From Lepus europaeus (taxonomy: Eukaryota; Chordata; Mammalia; Lagomorpha; Leporidae), in contig NC_084836.1 in assembly GCF_033115175.1 (NCBI RefSeq), positions 66,523,797 to 66,587,796 on the forward strand: a stretch of DNA of 64,000 bases, in the 5' to 3' direction. Position numbers and translations under genes: made by a program. Position 1 is the first letter of the stretch, and each line of letters opens with the position of its first letter. Under the pieces are notes generated by a model that saw only the letters and a program-made list of their open reading frames with translations, was not told where the DNA came from and did not search any database. Positions 30,386 through 40,366 of the stretch are shown in pieces.

Positions 30386-31888
30386 AGCTGCAGCGACTGC
30401 CTTCCGCACAGAGCAAATTGCAAATTGCCCGTTTCCCCTTCTGTTCTTCTGCCGCTGGGTCTGAGGGGCTGCAGAACAGGTGCGGGCCTGGGTGCAGGCC
30501 TCCTCTTCTTTGATGTGCAAAATCCCAGCCTTTGGTGCAGTCAGAGATGCGAATTTCCCATCCGCTGGAGCTGTTGACCTCCACATGCCCTCAACATGGA
30601 TCAAGGAGCCAGGGAGCAGGCAGGTAGGAGCCAGCACCTGCCTTTCCTTCCACCCAGGAGAGAATCTCACTTTGCTTCAAGTTGCCTTGGGCCATGGCTG
30701 CAATCTGCGGTTCCTAAGTCCCAGCAGCTTCCCAGAGAAGGCTCAGGGACATGGGGAGCACCATTTATTCTCTCCGGCCCCACCCCTCCCCAGTGCGGGA
30801 GAAAAACCTAACGGCAGCCTGTGTGGCGCCAAGGCTGCGGCAGCAAGGCGAGCCCAAAGGCAGACGTGGATTCCAGGATCAGGCTCTGGGACGCAGCTGC
30901 GGCTGTCTGCTCTGCCCGCTGAGAGTCTGGAGCCCAAGCAGCGAGCTGGGTCCCCTCCTGCCCTGCAGTGCCAGGCTGGGACGAGCAGCTGTTCTGGGCA
31001 CGCTGCCTTCCTCCGCCAAGGCTGGGACGTGCTGCTTCCCTTCCCGGCTGGGCAGAGTGGATGGCACGGGCCCGGCTGATCAAGGATGCTCTATGGAGAG
31101 AAAGCAAAAGCCAGCTTCTCACCCGAGGGAAAGAGGCCCCGAGATGCAGGGGGGGAGAACGCTCTGTTTATTTAGGAGCTGAGGCTCCGACCTGACGTCA
31201 CTGACAACCCCTCCAGCCTTGGGACCACCAGCATCACCCCCCTCCCCCTCCCCAGGTAGCAGGAAGGAAGACTTGTCTTTCTGGGTGAGCCAAGGGGATG
31301 TGCCGATCACCCTCACAGCCGGTACAGAAACTAAGTGTCTGGTGGCAAAGCCCGTGCCCCAGTTTGCACCTCGTCTGTGTTAACTCCAGTATTTGATTTA
31401 CATCCACTTAGCAGTGAGCTCCTGAAATAGCACAAGAGCCCCAGTGGGACTAGATGACATCAGAGCCGGGGGGGGGGGAGTGAGGGAGCCAGAAAGGAAG
31501 GAAGAGGAAGGGGGGCTCACGAGCAGGGCGTGCAAGCCCAGCCCCCTGTGCAGGCAAGGCTGGATGGAGTCCCTTTCCCAGCCAGTCTCCACATGACTCC
31601 AGTAAAGCTCAGGTGTGATCCTGTCTGCCTCCTCCAGGGCTTGCAAACCCCAATGCCAGGCTTCTTACAGGTGAGTAACACCCCTTCGGGCATAGAGGAG
31701 CTCCTGGGCCTGGAGGGTGGTTCTCTGAGGGCAGACATGGAGAGGACGGCTGCCCAGGAAAATTTTTTCTTTTCCTCCACGAGAAAAAAAATGAAGACAC
31801 TCCCCTCAGTGGGTGGGGCCTGGCTCACCTGCACCCATGCAGGCATGCTAATCAAAACTGCAGAGAAGTTCTCCCCAGCCAAGGGTTC
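30386..31888. other. GC-rich unannotated DNA
   Basis: No gene recognised. A G-run lies near 31,470-31,479. Frames such as 30,480-31,079 (199 residues) are low-complexity and unmatched. Confidence 0.5.
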
Positions 31889-31945
31889 ATGAGACAGATG
31901 ATGCAACCGAGACCCAAGGTCACACAGCCAGAGAGCACCACAGAG
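31889..31945 (-). repeat. MIR-like core fragment, reverse
   Basis: GACAGATGATGCAACCGAGA then CCCAAGGTCACACAGCCAGA is the characteristic MIR core complement. Confidence 0.65.
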
Positions 31946-32234
31946 CTCAGAGCAAGGTGGCCCGGTCCCTCCACAGCCTCAGCCAGCATGGAGGCCCTAG
32001 GGACTTCGAAGGAAGGGACCGAGCCAGGGAGAGAAGCCACCAGGCTGCCACCTGTTACAACCCCTCCCTCCAGGCTGCCTCTGTGTTGTGTGCCCATTTT
32101 GGACCCAGATCTGAGCCTGTCTGTCCCACAGCCTCAAGGCTGTGAGTCCTGATAGCTGTGCTGTGGCCCTGGCGATGGGTGACAGTGAGGGTTTGGTGGC
32201 CAGGGGCGGGTCCCACTGCGCCTCTGGAACTCAG
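31946..32234. other. Unannotated DNA
   Basis: Nothing recognised between the MIR fragment and the pyrimidine-rich tract. Confidence 0.5.
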
Positions 32235-32450
32235 TGCTAGCCCAGCCCCTTCTCCCCCAAGCTCCTCGCCATCCCCGCTCCTTTCTCTTCTCTCTGCACG
32301 TCTGCATTTACCTCTTGCTTTTCTGTCCTTGGCTTTCACCCTTTCTCTCCTCCTCTCCTCCCTTCCAGTTCCTCTCCTCTGCAACCTCCTTTCCGTGGGC
32401 TCTCTTCTCCCTCTCTTCCCTTTTCTTATTCCTGCTTTTCCCCTCATTTA
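32235..32450. repeat. Pyrimidine-rich tract
   Basis: About 215 bp dominated by C and T on the plus strand (CTTTCTCTTCTCTCTGCACG, TCTCCTCCTCTCCTCCCTTC, CTCTCTTCCCTTTTCTTATT). The leucine/serine-rich open frames at 32,158 and 32,234 are artefacts of it. Confidence 0.65.
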
Positions 32451-33109
32451 AAAATGGAATTCCTTCTGCCCGCATCAATAGGCCTGCACCTTGCTCAGCC
32501 CTGGGGTTTCTCAGTGTTGTCCTCGCCCCCAGGGTCTCCCCTTTGTGCCATTTTTCTGGCCTCCTTTGTTCTGAAACCTCTCAGCAACAGGCCCCCACTC
32601 CGAGGGGGGGTTTTGGCCTGTGTCAGCCCAGCCACCCTGCTCATGCATTTGTTCTCAATTTCCCCCCCTTCCCCCCACAACTTGGGATGCTGTCTCAGGG
32701 CCCAGGAATGGGGCTGTTTCCCCTAGCTGGGCTGTTAGGGCAGGATCCACAGGTTCCCTACCACAGGCTCGGTGAAGCCTGGCCAAAGGTGTCGCTCCAT
32801 CAACCCTAAGAAGAAAAGAAAAAGAAAAGGGAACCAACTCCAGAGATCTGTGGGATATGCAGGTGTGGAGGGTGTGGGGTGGGTATTGGGGAGGCAGAGC
32901 AAAAAGGACCAGATACGGCAAGGCAGAGGACCAGTTGCCTAGTAACTGGTGCCGGCTCTGAGCCTCCACAGCCCCGGCTGCCCACAGCGGTGGTTTTGGG
33001 ATTGGGGATGCTTGAGGCCTTGGGCCAAACTTCAGAGCCTTGGGATGGGAAGGAAGAAAAAGACTCAGATTGTTTGCAATATCAATGGCCTTAATTCAAG
33101 GCTGGAATT
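32451..33109. other. Unannotated DNA
   Basis: No gene or repeat recognised. A purine-rich AAGAAGAAAAGAAAAAGAAA stretch lies at about 32,807-32,830. Confidence 0.45.
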
Positions 33110-33700
33110 CGGACAGTGCCTGACCGGTTCCAGGCAGTGCCACCTGCAGTCGTCCTAATGCTCTCAGCGAGACGGGCCCCATTCCTCGGCTCGCCAAGAC
33201 GCAGGTGCAGCCGCTGGACCACGGGCAGAAAAACCTCTCTAGCAGCGAAAACAAAGGCCCCGGGCGGACCCGCTGACCCTGACCACGGAGGGCCAAGCGG
33301 CTCCGGCTCCTGGAGGTATGGACCTGACAACGACCACCCACCCCACTTGGGTATTTTCTCTCCTGGGATCCACAACCCCGCCCAGCCCTGTCCACAAAGT
33401 GGTCCAAATACACGGACCGACGCCTACGCGGCTCCTTCAGTCTCAGGTGCCTTAGGGAGGGGCCCGTACTGGAGACCTTGGACGCAGCAGAGGCTTCCGC
33501 GCGGTCACTGGCTCCAGATAGGGCCCCCTCCCCCATCCAGGGAAGCCATGAGCTCCTGTGGGTGCACCTGCAGCGGCAGGCCTCGGCGCCCCCAGAGCGC
33601 TCCCAGGCCACCCCGCTGGCGGCTCCTGCACCTGTTCTTTCCCTTGCCCCGGCGTCAGGCCCCCGGCTCAGCCTTGCCCCCTGAACCCACCCTCTGCTCC
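33110..33700. promoter_or_regulatory. CpG-rich block upstream of the main island
   Basis: A run of intact CpGs (GACCGGTTCC, CAGCGAGACGGGCC, CGGCTCGCCAAGACGCAGG, ACACGGACCGACGCCTACGC, TCCGCGCGGTCACTGG) in 590 bp. It may be the shore or a separate piece of the 34.4-35.4 kb island. The 246-residue minus frame at 33,096-33,836 spans it. Its Arg/Ser/Gly-rich translation shows no domain I recognise, so it is not annotated as a gene. Confidence 0.45.
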
Positions 33701-34349
33701 CGACTTTCTTTCCACGAGCCTCCCACGACTTCCATCGGGGATATGGGGTGAGGGGAGTAGGGGGCTCTTTTCCTGCTCTCCTTTGATCCGGAGAACCTAA
33801 GAAGATTGTGCTGGGGCAGGGGCGTGGAGGGGGCACCCCTTGGACTCCAAGTCAAAACTGAATTTAAAGAGAGAGAGAGACTTGGAAGCAGTTCCCTCCC
33901 TGGTGTCATTCCTAACCCAAAGGTCCCAGGACGGCGGGGGGTGGGGTGGGGTGGGGGACGGTCTCCGACAGAGGCTCTGCGCCTCCACCCCACCCCCACC
34001 CGCCACCCTCTTTCTGTGGGCATCCACGGAGACCCTCGGGGGATCTCCAAGCGTCTCCGAGGGCTTGCTGGGTGAGCCGGTTTGGGACTCGGCCAGGTTT
34101 TCCTCCGAGGGTGATCAGTGGGACGGGGTCTCAAGCAAACGCGTCCTTCCATTCTGCACGGGAAGCAGGCGCCCCTCTCTCACCTCCAACCCCTGGCCCC
34201 TCTCCATCGCCCCGCAGGAACTTTTCTCAAGTTCCCGCAAGTTGCCTGCGGGGGGGAAGAAGCAACCTCTCCCGGGCTCTTCGGGTGTCTCGGCCCCTAA
34301 GCCCTCCTTGCTACCCCAGTTCCAGACGTAACCGGTCCCCCTCCCCTAC
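33701..34349. other. GC-rich unannotated DNA
   Basis: Contains a GGGGTGGGG-type G-rich run at about 33,936-33,960 and CCACCCCCACCC-type runs. No gene recognised. Confidence 0.45.
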
Positions 34350-35044
34350 CAGCGGCCACCTAGTCCCCAAACTCCGGCGAGGAAAGCTGCTCGGACGCGG
34401 TGCCCCCGACCAACGCCCCCTTAGACTCCGCCCGCAGCGAGCAGGCTGAGCTCCGAGCCCGAAGGAGAGGCGGAGGCTGGGGGCGGCATTCTGGCTGAGG
34501 GCGACCCTCCCGGCCCCGGCTCACCTGCTCGGGGCGGACTCCTCTTGATTTTCATCCACTCAAAAGTTTGTTCTATTCGCAAAGGACTCCAGGAGCGGCG
34601 CGAACTTAGCCCTTGGGGGAGGGGACGGGTTGGGGCCCCCTGAGGGCGCAGGCGCCGGGTTCCGAGTGGGCCCGGGGGCGCCGTCCCCGGAGTGCGGCCA
34701 GGAGCAGCGAGTGATCCCGGGCGACAGCGCCGGCGCGCGCGCGCGGGGCAGGGGGTCAGGCTGCTGGCCCGGGACAGGGTGGGCGCTGCGGAGGGCGTGG
34801 CCAGCGCGCTGGGCGGGCCAGGAGCTGAAGGAGAGGGCCCTGGGTCCCTGGCGACGTCTCTGGCTTCCTCCAGTTTCTGCCCTCCCGGGTGTACCCCAGT
34901 CCGCAACATTCCCTCGACTCCTTCTGGGGCGGTGCTCAAGGCCCTCACTCACCGGAGGGGGAGGGGGTACAGAGCCCCCCCCCTTAGCCCCTCCCCAGCC
35001 CCCGCGCCATCCTCACCCCCCCCTTCCCTCCCCAGAGCCAAGGG

Positions 35045-35165
35045 ACAGAGAATTGCAACTAGAAATTCAATCGATTGGTACGAGGGACCACGTGGTCAGA
35101 GGCTGGCCAATGACCAGGCCGCCCGGGATGAGCTAATAATGGAAGCAATTTGTAACTTTCAGTGG
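35045..35165. promoter_or_regulatory. Motif-dense block inside the CpG island
   Basis: ATTCAATCGATTGGTACGAG (AATCGATT palindrome), GGACCACGTGGTCAGAGG (a CACGTG E-box within an ACCACGTGGT palindrome), GGCCAATGACC (CCAAT box), GAGCTAATAATGG and GCAATTTGTAAC. The switch from GC-rich to AT-bearing sequence inside the island, with a palindromic E-box beside a CCAAT box, looks like a proximal promoter or enhancer core. Motifs are seen directly; function is inferred. Confidence 0.42.
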
Positions 35166-35334
35166 TTCTCCAGGCCTGGGTACCGGAGGGAGGGAGGCCG
35201 GCGGGTGGAGGTGGGGAGATGGGCACCCCTAGTCCTTCCGTCCGTCGTCTGGGGGCACTGGGATGCCGACCCCTCTTCGCCGTAATGCGAGGGCACCTGC
35301 AGGATCTGGGGCGCGCTCGTGTCCGGCGGCTGCG

Positions 35335-35350
35335 GCGGAGCCGGGTAAGC
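35335..35350 (+). other. Candidate splice donor A
   Basis: GGAGCCGGGTAAGCGG: exon-like ...CCG|GTAAGC with cleavage before 35,345. It lies at the downstream side of the CpG island, as expected for the end of a first exon. Not confirmed by any transcript. Confidence 0.25.
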
Positions 35351-35530
35351 GGGCCCTCCCACCCTCGCCGCCCCCCACCCCTTCCAGGCACCTGTACCGA
35401 CGCCTCCCTTGCAGCCCCTTTACACGATTCAAATCCGGTTCTGTTGTTGCTTTAGGAGAAAGGAAAAGATGTCGTTTAGTATTTTTTTTGCATAACCTGC
35501 TTGCGCTTTGGGGGGAAGTGAAGTTCGGAC

Positions 35531-35550
35531 GAATTCAGAGGTGAGTGGTA
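35531..35550 (+). other. Candidate splice donor B
   Basis: GAATTCAGAGGTGAGTGGTA: ...AGAG|GTGAGT with cleavage before 35,541, an almost ideal U1-complementary donor about 100 bp past the island. It could end a noncoding first exon. Donor-like words are common, so evidence is weak. Confidence 0.25.
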
Positions 35551-35559
35551 CTTAGCTCT

Positions 35560-36120
35560 TGGGAGCTCTGCTGCTGGCGGGGAGGAGCATCCCTCGCAGG
35601 CAGAGTCTCCCTGGATGCACCTTGCGTCGCCCAAGTTTTAATTCTCTAATCCTGTCCTGCTCATCTCCTTCCCCCACTCGTCCTGAGACTCCAGTGTTGT
35701 TGTTTTTTTTTTTTTTAACAAAGAATCCCTGCAGAGATTTCAAGTTTTTCCACTTTTCCCCTCCCTCACTGGTTTTTCAGCTGTTAACGAATCTCCAGAA
35801 ATTTTTCTCTGTGGACCAGGGTTTTGTGTTTTTTTTTTTTTCCTTCTTCTTTTCACTGAATCCTCTTTTTGTTTTGTAAATGGATTTATTGTTTGGGAAA
35901 CTCCACAGCCGAGCCAACAGGTCTCTTTTGATTAATTCCAACTTCTGTTTCAAAGAGCAATCTGCTTGGAAAGTTTTCTACGCTTTCCTCATTTGTATTC
36001 CGTCTCAATGTTGGCGTATTCAGAGCAATCTTGTTTTAAGTTTTTATTTGATCAACTTCACCGTCTTGTGCATTTCCTTATTCTTCCCAGCCCCTGGGCG
36101 CTGCTGTCTCTTCCATCTCA
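35560..36120. other. T-rich segment after the CpG island
   Basis: Poly-T runs at 35,705-35,718 and 35,829-35,841. AT-rich wording follows at 35,870-36,070 (AATGGATTTATTGTTTGGG, TTTTGATTAATTCCAAC, TATTTGATCAACTTCACC) without a repeat signature. It may be the start of a first intron with conserved pieces; no gene recognised. Confidence 0.4.
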
Positions 36121-36925
36121 GAACTCCCAACTCCGCGCAGGGCTCAGCCTCCGGCCGGACTCACCTGCCTTCTCCCTGCAGCCGAGGGGGACGCCGGGAA
36201 GCAGAGAGCGTCCTCCTGGGGCCAGACCCTACGCTCAGGTTCCAGCTCTGGGCGCCTCCAGTCGGGTCTCTCAGGCCAGCAAGAGCAGGGAGAGCAGAGC
36301 TGCTGTCCAGTTGCTAAGTTTGGGACCAAGTGTGGTCCTCCCTGCTCCGTGCTAAGCAACTCTCCCACACACACGGTTGGATGTGAACTTCCAATCTGTC
36401 CCCTGAATCCCGAGAAAATCGCAGGTGGATCTTATTTCTCCGCTAAGAGTGACCAGAGAGCCTAGTCAGCCTACTGGGTCCCTTCCCTTGTAGGGGTGGG
36501 CTTGTGGAAGAGAGGGTGCCTGTGCCAACCTGCACCCCACCCCGCTGTGGGCAAGGCAGAGGTTGAGGGACCCCCTGTGGATCTCCAGCTTTGAACAAAG
36601 CAGCACCAGGAGCTGGCCTGGGGAACTCTCACTTCTGGTCGGTGAGGTTTGGCTTAGCAGAGTTTGGAGTGCATTTCAGCTTTGGGGCTTTTTGGTCTTC
36701 ATGAAAGTGGTGTGTTAGGGTCTCCACCGATCCTTCACAGCTACGCAAAATAAAATTATAGGAGAAATTCGTGTTTCCTGCTAAGAGCTGCCTCCGGGGA
36801 CTTTGTTCTTTTCACGGAAACAGAACCCAACCGGGCAGGAAGTAAAACTGTGGCTGCTGCCCTCGGTCCCCAGCCCGCCAGCTGCACTGACACTGACTCG
36901 CCGGGCACATTCGGCCCAGCCCCCG
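36121..36925. other. Unannotated DNA
   Basis: No gene or repeat recognised. AAAATAAAATTATAGGAG at about 36,748 is AT-rich. Confidence 0.45.
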
Positions 36926-36927
36926 TC

Positions 36928-37050
36928 TCTGCTCCTCCAAGTATGAATCTAAATTACTATTAATAAGGGGCCCGCTCCGAGTTAATTGGCATTCAAAGAA
37001 TTCATTTCAATTTGTTAATATTAAATGAATGCTCTGCACTTTAGCTCCCC
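36928..37050. promoter_or_regulatory. Conserved noncoding element candidate
   Basis: An AT-rich block: AAATTACTATTAATAAGGGG, CGAGTTAATTGGCATTCAAA, TTCATTTCAATTTGTTAATA, TTAAATGAATGCTC. Three homeodomain-type cores (AATTAC, TTAATTGG, GTTAAT) sit in about 90 bp, with no repeat features. The enhancer role is inferred. Confidence 0.5.
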
Positions 37051-37517
37051 GCCTCGCCCCGGATTCCCAGATGAGTGATGGGAAGAGCAGGCGGGCGGGG
37101 GAGTGAGCAGAGGCCTCACTCCCGCCTCTCGGGCTTAGCCTGAGCACTGCCTCCCTGGAGGTGAGCGGCCAGGCGCAGTGGGGGTCTGGCGGGGGAGTCC
37201 GCCCGCCTTCTCTGGTGAAATGCATCGTCGTCAGCGGGAGACGTGGAGGAGGAGGGCGGGGAGGAAGAATGGAAAGGTTTGGAGGGGCAGTGGCGAAGGA
37301 GGGGAGGGGGCTTGGGGGAGAGCCAGAGAGGGAACAGCTTTGGAGACCCAGGGTCGGAAAGTGAGAGTAAAACAGGTTTGTGAAGAAAGGTGTTAGCAGC
37401 CCAAACACATCTCTCTTTGGTAAGGGGGGGGGGGGCAGAGCAGAGGCATCACTTTCTGAATACCCTCCCTCAGCCCCTGGCACGTGACCTCACTCAGGAG
37501 GGCGGGGGAAGCCAGAG
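37051..37517. other. GC-rich unannotated DNA
   Basis: Nothing recognised; a G-run lies at about 37,425-37,435. Confidence 0.5.
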
Positions 37518-37580
37518 CCAAAGAGATAAAGTGAGAAATCACACAGCCAGAAAGTGGCAGCCTTTGATCTGCCTGACCTG
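37518..37580 (-). repeat. MIR-like core fragment, reverse
   Basis: AAAGTGAGAAATCACACAGC then CAGAAAGTGGCAGCCTTTGA echoes the MIR core complement. Confidence 0.5.
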
Positions 37581-37879
37581 GCAAATTTGCACACCCTTCC
37601 ATGCAGTGTAGACCTGGGACCGACGGACGAGAAGGGCCCCCGACTGCCCGGCAGCTGCAAGATGGGAGTGTGAGTGGATAAGAGGGGTGTGAAGAGGCCA
37701 AGTGGGAAACTTTCAGTCAGGGAAGACTTCCTGGAGGAGGAGACTACAGATCAGGGTGCAGATGTGGGGTGGGGGGAAGTGAGGCTCTGAAGGAAAGAAG
37801 AGGAGGAGGGGACACATAAGGCCGAGTGAGGGCAGGCACTTGAATTCCACTGGCCTTGGGCTTGTCTTGCTGGCACCAA
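37581..37879. other. Unannotated, possible L2 trace
   Basis: GGGAAGACTTCCTGGAGGAG (37,720) is typical L2 wording, but the match is too short for a firm call. Confidence 0.35.
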
Positions 37880-38000
37880 GCACAATTAGTTACCATTTAC
37901 TGATGGCACCTGACGTGTCAGGTGCACTTGTTATTTAATGCTCACAGCAATCCGCACGAAGGGGCCCCATTTCCAGGCACAGGTAGAGTCGGGTTTTCTG
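37880..38000 (-). repeat. MIR-like, reverse
   Basis: ACCATTTACTGATGGCACC, CAGGTGCACTTGTTATTTAA, TGCTCACAGCAATCC and CCCCATTTCCAGGCAC follow the complement of the MIR 3' half (tttactgag ... catttaat ... cctcacagcaacc ... cccattttacagatg). Confidence 0.6.
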
Positions 38001-38634
38001 GGCCCTGCCCTGCCCTTGCCCCCCACCCCCATCCCATGCCTGCTGTGTCCACTGGGGAAGAGGAGTAGGAGTGAATTCTCTCCAGGGGGGCTTCCGGGCC
38101 ACTGGGGGGGGGGGTGCTGACCTTGGATGAATGACAGGGCAGGACTTTCTGGGCTGGGGGTCTCTCTTTCCCTTGCTCTGGGAAGAGGGGAGGAAGAGGA
38201 TGGCTCAAGCATGGGATCAAGACTGCTGTGTCCGCTGACGCCCCTGCGGGCTCACCCACGAGGCTGGACCACCCGCCGGCCACTCTGCTGCGCCCGTCGC
38301 CTGGTGTGGCGAGAAGCCAGAGTGGGTATCGTGAGCCTGGGGACACCGGGTGCGTTTTCCTGTCTGCGCTATTTCCCGAGCTGGACAGGTGTGCATGGCG
38401 GAGGCCCTGGGATGGAAGAGAAATCGCTAGGAGGGGGAAGGCAACCCGTGGAGGAGCCCAGGTCTGCGGTGGAAAAGAAGAGCAGGGCTGCCTGCTTGTG
38501 GGACTGCCCCGCTCAGACTCCCCCGTGAGAAATAAACTCAGCTCTCCACATGCTGCGTGTCTGGGGGCCTTTTTGTCACAGCAGTTTTGCCTTCTCACAC
38601 CGCAAGGACCACATCCGCTGACGGGATCCTTAGA
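38001..38634. other. GC-rich unannotated DNA
   Basis: A G-run lies at about 38,105-38,114. AATAAACTCAGCTCTCC at 38,530 contains AATAAA without other 3'-end evidence. No gene recognised; the 276-residue frame 38,228-39,058 is unmatched. Confidence 0.45.
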
Positions 38635-38765
38635 GCAGCGGCATTTATTGAGCCGATGTTATTCAAAGACTCCCAGTGGAGGCCTCGTGACCCTCTGCAC
38701 AGACACCTGTTCCTGTGGTTCCAACTCACAGACCGGTAAACTGAGGCCCGTGGTGTGGACACAGA
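38635..38765 (-). repeat. MIR-like, reverse
   Basis: GGCATTTATTGAGCCGATGT, then CTCACAGACCGGTAAACTGA with GGCCCGTGG, in MIR complement order, strongly diverged. Confidence 0.5.
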
Positions 38766-39734
38766 TGGAGGGTCTGGGTCACGATCCTGGCCGTGGGGCA
38801 ACCTCCCTTCCCAGGACAGACGTGGAGGAGTTCCCTCTGCGGTCACCCCCAGGGCCTCGGAGCCCCTTTCCCACCCCGAGGAGGCCTCCGAGGGGCCGTG
38901 TGGGGGTCGCCACTGAAGGCTGTCTTGGAAGACCCCCGTCGCTAACCCTGGCCTGCAGATGCCCGACAGATTCAATCTGCCTTTTTGTAGATGAGGCTGG
39001 GGGAGAGGACGCGACCCACGTAGGCTCACAGACTTGGGTTTTTTGTCCGTTTTTCTGAAGCCAAGGTGAGTTGTCTCCCCATCGGATCAGGCCGGCTTAG
39101 CCAACTGGGAAGCATAGAAACTATCAGATCCGGGCGGAGGGCGGGGTGGGGGTGGGGGGAACCTGGGTCTCCTCCCATAATGCTTTGGGAAAGCCAAGCC
39201 ACATTTCCTTGCCCTGCCCCCGGGGCCCCTGCTGCTGGCTAGCTGCCTGGGAGAGTCACCTCCCAGGGCCTGCACCTCTCGGCCATCCCCCTCCTCACCC
39301 AGATGGTCCAAGGTGCAGAGGGAAGGGAGAACTGGGTCCCGGAGCCACGGCAGGCAGGGCGCGCCCTCTGACTCCCCCAGTCCCTGCAGGCTCACAGGCT
39401 CCTGCCTCCCTGTGGGCACTTGCTAGTGGCCCACTGGGGAGGGGTGAGGGAGGCGGCCATAAATTTCTCCTATTTAGACAAGAAGACAGACTGTTTTCTT
39501 GTGCCAGAAAAAACACAGAGAGGGAGCTGTCAGGGGAGAAGGGACCCAGCCCTACACCTTCTCGGTCAGTTTATCTTGTGAGTCGGGCCCTGGGGGCTAC
39601 CACACATTGCCTGCGAGAGACCAGAGACTGAGGGCTTGAGCTGGGGGCAGCTGCACCAGACAGGGCCTGGGCTGTGTTTCCATCACCGACACAAATGCTG
39701 CATCTCAACCAGCCCTTCCCCTTTGCTCTTTTTT
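38766..39734. other. GC-rich unannotated DNA
   Basis: No gene or repeat recognised. GGCCATAAATTTCTCCTATT near 39,455 is a small AT-rich pocket. Confidence 0.45.
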
Positions 39735-39876
39735 TGAAAAAACAACTTTCTGAGATGGAATTCAGGTATCACACAAGTCACCATTTGAAATATGGCACTC
39801 AGTAGTTTTAGTCGTCACAGATGCAAACCAATGACAACCCTAGTAGAACATTTCCGTCACTTCCCAAAGAAACCTT

Positions 39877-40192
39877 GGGGGCCGACGTGGTGAAGTTGCT
39901 GCTGGGGACGCCCACATCCGGTTCCGGAGCGCCTGTTCTGGTCCTGGCTGCTCCACTTCCAATCCAGCTCCCTGCTAACGCACCTGGGAAAACAGGGGAA
40001 GATGGTCCAAGTGCTTGGACCCCTGCGCCTGCATGGGAGACCCAGGTGGAGTTCCTGGCTCCTGGCTCCTCCTGGCTTTGGCCTGGCTCAGCCTTGACTA
40101 TTGTGATTATTTTGGGAGTGAACCTGCTGATAGATCTTGATCCCTTGCTCTCCCTCTCTTCCTTTCAAGTAAATAAAATAAATCTTAAAAAA
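39877..40192 (+). repeat. C-repeat SINE inside the L1M fragment
   Basis: GGGGCCGACGTGGTGAAGTT, GGCTGCTCCACTTCCAATCC, GGAGACCCAGGTGGAGTTCC, TTTGGCCTGGCTCAGCC, tail AAATAAAATAAATCTTAAAA. Its target duplication is AAAGAAACCT (39,866-39,875) versus GAAGAAACCT (40,373-40,382), now separated further by the U6 insertion. A (GGCTCCT)-type duplication in the body (CTCCTGGCTCCTGGCTCCTC) is visible near 40,055-40,075. Confidence 0.95.
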
Positions 40193-40197
40193 GAAGA

Positions 40198-40300
40198 GTG
40201 CTTGCTTTGGCAGCACATATACTGAGGTTGGAACGCTACAGAGATTAGCTAGCCCCTGTGCGAGGGCGAGGCCCAAATTCATGAAGCAATTCATATTTTT
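40198..40300 (+). pseudogene. U6 snRNA retropseudogene
   Basis: GTGCTTGCTTTGGCAGCACA, then TATACTGAGGTTGGAACG, CTACAGAGATTAGC, CCCCTGTGCGAGGGCGAGG, CCCAAATTCATGAAGC and the terminal TTCATATTTTT follow spliceosomal U6 from first to last base. The ACAGAGA region is damaged: three bases (AGA) are missing just after it and the following GCATGG is altered. There are many substitutions, including in the AGC/ISL-forming part. No upstream TATA or proximal sequence element is present; the upstream sequence is a SINE poly-A tail. Flanks AAAAAAGAAGA (40,187) and AAAAGAGAAGA (40,367) suggest L1-mediated insertion of U6 plus a 66-bp 3' extension. It is not a functional U6 gene. Confidence 0.93.
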
Positions 40301-40366
40301 ATGTTCTTCAAGCTGTATATATGATATACGAAAACTGCTTCCTTCATATAAATTCAAAAATTTAGT
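40301..40366 (+). other. 66-bp unexplained 3' extension of the U6 copy
   Basis: Sequence between the U6 terminus and the presumed target duplication (ATGTTCTTCAAGCTGTATAT, CTTCCTTCATATAAATTC). L1 reverse transcriptase is known to make U6 chimeras by template switching, with U6 fused to the 3' end of a second RNA, and this could be such a second partner. I do not recognise its source. It could also be ordinary flanking L1M sequence that has decayed. Confidence 0.4.

Larger units (their letters stand above)
34350..35440. promoter_or_regulatory. CpG island, candidate promoter
   Basis: About 1.1 kb with dense CpGs, peaking at 34,625-34,845 (CGGGCGACAGCGCCGGCGCG, then a CGCGCGCG run) and 35,230-35,345 (TCCGTCCGTCGTC, GTCCGGCGGCTGCGGCGGAG). 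CpG islands of this size usually mark promoters of widely expressed or developmental genes. Strong donor-like sites follow at 35,345 and 35,541, suggesting plus-strand transcription, but no coding exon could be recognised. Alternatives are a noncoding RNA promoter or an orphan intragenic island. Confidence 0.6.

Noticed and set aside
33096..33836. 246-residue minus open frame at a CpG-rich block
   Set aside because: Position is tempting, but the Arg/Ser/Gly-rich translation has no domain, and stop-free reading is expected in CpG-rich DNA.
38228..39058. 276-residue plus open frame
   Set aside because: Runs through a MIR-like repeat and shows no family resemblance.
40198..40300. Functional U6 gene
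   Set aside because: Damaged next to the ACAGAGA region, no upstream TATA/PSE, and embedded in a retrotransposon tail.
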